A stretch of 64,000 nt of DNA, taken from NCBI GenBank assembly GCA_900317405.1, contig ONGP01000006.1:1-64000 (forward strand), written 5' to 3'. The notes beneath the pieces are model-generated. The model had not been told where the DNA came from. It searched no databases and worked only from the letters and a program-made list of their open reading frames with translations. Shown here piece by piece: positions 62,456 through 64,000 of this stretch. Position numbers and translations under genes: made by a program. How positions within the stretch are numbered: position 1 is the stretch's first letter; the number at the start of each line of letters is the position of its first letter. Source of the DNA: an uncultured Prevotella sp. GTDB lineage: Bacteria; Bacteroidota; Bacteroidia; Bacteroidales; Bacteroidaceae.

Positions 62456-62887
62456 TCATCCTCCGACTCGGTTATACTTAATGTTTAATGTATAATGCTT
62501 AATGTTTAATGTATTCATGTGGTTAGCAAACATCAGCTGCGGCATATCGTCCTTCAGCATCTTGCACAGAGTCTTGTAATGCTGCGTTGCTATGGAACTT
62601 TTGAACTCCATCTTGTGGCCTGTCATCACATACACCACCAGTGCGTATGCCATCGCTGCGCGATCCAGCGGATGATAAAACTCGAGTGCTTTCTCCACCT
62701 GCTCGCGACTCTCCTCAGTCAACCAGAGTTCTAGCAGCTTCATCATCATCTTAGTAGCCATTGTGGTTTCCCAACTACCGATGGACTCTTCGCCATCAGT
62801 CTTCTCTACCCAAGGAGCCAGATGTTGCAGCACCTTACTAATCTCCAGATCTCTCTCGATGTTTACTTCGTTTTGAATCTTTGTCAT
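62456..62887 (-). CDS. hypothetical protein of an accessory island
   Basis: 143 residues, helical: MMMKLLELWLTEESREQVEKALEF and HPLDRAAMAYALVVYVMTGH. No family recognised. The final residues (MNTLNIKHYTLNIKYN) are coded by a heptanucleotide array at 62476-62514, so the original C-terminus was probably lost. It starts after a cluster of AGTTATTC motifs (62983-63065). Confidence 0.65.
   Translation of the reverse strand: MTKIQNEVNIERDLEISKVLQHLAPWVEKTDGEESIGSWETTMATKMMMKLLELWLTEESREQVEKALEFYHPLDRAAMAYALVVYVMTGHKMEFKSSIATQHYKTLCKMLKDDMPQLMFANHMNTLNIKHYTLNIKYNRVGG
62476..62514. repeat. heptanucleotide array inside a coding frame
   Basis: cttaatg-tttaatg-tataatg-cttaatg-tttaatg: five units related to GTTTAAT, coding for the C-terminal residues of 62456-62887. 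Confidence 0.7.
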
Positions 62888-62982
62888 TTTTACTTATTTT
62901 TAATTAGTGAATAAAATGTTTACCAGAGACTTGTTTGATTTTCTCTGGTGCAAAGATTCTAAATAACTTATGGTAAAAACAA

Positions 62983-63065
62983 AGTTATTCAGTAAAACTT
63001 TAATTCAGCAACTCACTGATAATCAAAGCCTTACTGAATAACTCAGAATAACTTGAAAGTTATTC
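62983..63065. repeat. iteron-like cluster
   Basis: AGTTATTC at 62983-62990 and 63058-63065, its complement GAATAACT at 63036-63043 and 63046-63053. The last two units form a 9-bp hairpin (63046-63065), and a 12-bp inverted repeat pairs GTTATTCAGTAA near 62984 with TTACTGAATAAC near 63031. In the 186-bp gap before 62887. Confidence 0.65.
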
Positions 63066-63073
63066 AAGGTAAT

Positions 63074-63709
63074 TCAGGCTTTATACTTGCGCAAAAGCCC
63101 CTCGAACGTGCCCAAAATCACGTCTTGCTCGCTGCTGGTCTTCTTGTCGCCCAGCTTAGCTTGTACCGTCTGCATATTGTAATAGCCCTCGAAGGCAAAG
63201 AGCATGTCTACCGTCTGCAGATCCACATCGTTGATGACATGCATCCTCACCACATTGCCTATGAATGAGCACACCTTGGTTACCTGCACGCAGTTCATGG
63301 TGCCACCAAGCATCTCCTTCAGGCCGTCGCCATAGCTGTTCACCATCTCGTCCATCGCACGGCAGAAAGCCCCATCATCTATATTAAATATGTACGCACC
63401 CGCGTTGCCACGCGCACTGGTCTCAATACGCTGCCCATTCTTTTCAGCTGCCTTACGCATGATAGCCTTCACCCTATCGGCAAAGGTTTCTTGCGTTGTA
63501 GGTGATGGTTGCACGTCGGCTGCAGGTTTGCTGCATGTAGTCGCCTTCTTATCCTTCACCTCCTCGTACTCCGCATCTTCAGCATCATCCTTCAGAAATC
63601 TACTCAGGATATCGCTCAATGATCTTTCGCTCACAGTGCCTATATTTATCTCTTTATGGTGGTCATTATGTATGGCCCCAGGCTCATAGTGATATTTCTC
63701 GTTGCTCAT
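63074..63709 (-). CDS. hypothetical protein
   Basis: 211 residues. An acidic/Lys-rich N-terminal third (KDDAEDAEYEEVKDKK) precedes a C-terminal domain with DDGAFCRAMDEMVNSYGDGLKE and TMNCVQVTKVCSFIGNVV. No family recognised. It starts with an ATG that overlaps the stop of the next upstream gene by 4 bp (63706-63709), so both belong to one unit of an accessory island. Confidence 0.65.
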   Translation of the reverse strand: MSNEKYHYEPGAIHNDHHKEINIGTVSERSLSDILSRFLKDDAEDAEYEEVKDKKATTCSKPAADVQPSPTTQETFADRVKAIMRKAAEKNGQRIETSARGNAGAYIFNIDDGAFCRAMDEMVNSYGDGLKEMLGGTMNCVQVTKVCSFIGNVVRMHVINDVDLQTVDMLFAFEGYYNMQTVQAKLGDKKTSSEQDVILGTFEGLLRKYKA

Positions 63710-63996
63710 TTATCCTCTAGTTTTAGTTGGTTGCTGTTATCACCCAATTCTATGTGTTTACTACGGTCATCGTGAGTAGCGCCCGATTGATATACGTTAC
63801 CATTCACGATAGTAGGATTATCGCGCATCGAAAGTATCTTTTGCTTGATGTCGCTTGCTTTTTCCATCCATGCCTTGTTACCTGTAAGCAGCGAGTTAAC
63901 CTGAGTAAAGACATCATAACTTGTACCAGGCGACAATCGCAATAGTTCCTTCTCAATATCGCCAACGGGTATCGAAGCATTAACAGCATTCACCAT
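63706..63996 (-). CDS. hypothetical protein, start at or beyond window edge
   Basis: 96 residues from the ATG at 63996; the frame is open past the edge, so the true start may lie outside. It is helical with LLRLSPGTSYDVFTQVNSLL and QKILSMRDNPTIV. No family recognised. Coupled by 4 bp overlap to the gene at 63074-63709. Confidence 0.6.
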   Translation of the reverse strand: MVNAVNASIPVGDIEKELLRLSPGTSYDVFTQVNSLLTGNKAWMEKASDIKQKILSMRDNPTIVNGNVYQSGATHDDRSKHIELGDNSNQLKLEDK

Positions 63997-64000
63997 TCTC

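Noticed and set aside
63046-63065. Hairpin gaataactt-ga-aagttattc as a terminator
   Set aside because: No T-run follows on either side and the same units occur outside the hairpin, so it fits an iteron cluster better.

Overview
The window reads as an ordinary chromosomal stretch of a Prevotella-like member of the Bacteroidales. The evidence is the promoter grammar (TTTG, 20 bp, TAnnTTTG, seen on both strands), a SusC-type signature, several proteins of types common in Bacteroidales (DUF4270, DUF4890, short-form glycogen synthase, PIG-L domain of the NagB fusion type, VirE/DUF3987), lipoprotein signals followed by acidic residues, and small tRNA genes without encoded CCA. All identifications come from reading the sequence; no database search was run.

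Layout. 1-2.4 kb: end of an unknown gene, a MATE exporter and a GNAT acetyltransferase. 2.4-8 kb: a truncated RhuM gene, a secreted protein plus SDR pair, a TonB-like lipoprotein, a full RhuM-Fic gene sharing its promoter region with the truncated copy, then a thioesterase and an AbiEi/AbiEii type IV toxin-antitoxin pair with an 18-bp inverted repeat upstream. 8-13.7 kb: envelope proteins and a histidine acid phosphatase. 13.8-14 kb: tRNA-Thr and tRNA-Gly. 14-25.3 kb: LysM glucosaminidase, cytidine deaminase, reverse rubrerythrin, acetylesterase, and a leftward run AraC-type regulator, peptidase M49, HEAT-like protein, Fur, PurA, four-helix-bundle protein, HisS. 25.4-37.1 kb: RecQ, short glycogen synthase, DUF4270 lipoprotein, UvrD-type helicase, CarB, YigZ and tRNA-Ser. 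37.2-51.4 kb: serC-serA operon, folK-like/M64 peptidase/rRNA methyltransferase operon, MtgA, OmpA lipoprotein, and an ffh-TerB-folD-TPR-kor operon, then QueH. 51.5-54.3 kb: PIG-L deacetylase and GH20 hexosaminidase (amino-sugar use).

54.3-58.9 kb holds the most striking item: a leftward operon for phenylalanine and tyrosine synthesis (prephenate dehydratase, aminotransferase, a four-helix-bundle gene, DAHP synthase/chorismate mutase, prephenate dehydrogenase). It is preceded by a promoter, a 25-codon leader peptide whose residues 7-15 are almost all Trp/Phe/Tyr, and two mutually exclusive RNA hairpins, one of them a terminator. This is a complete ribosome-mediated attenuator visible in the bases.

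58.9-64 kb is accessory: an M15 peptidase whose 3' end was changed by a small palindromic insertion with a 15-bp duplication, a VirE/DUF3987 primase-like gene broken into three frames, and four genes of unknown function. Two kinds of dispersed repeat run through the window: 7-8 bp tandem arrays at gene boundaries, which flank both four-helix-bundle genes in inverted orientation, and a double-hairpin element present in at least four copies whose stems covary.
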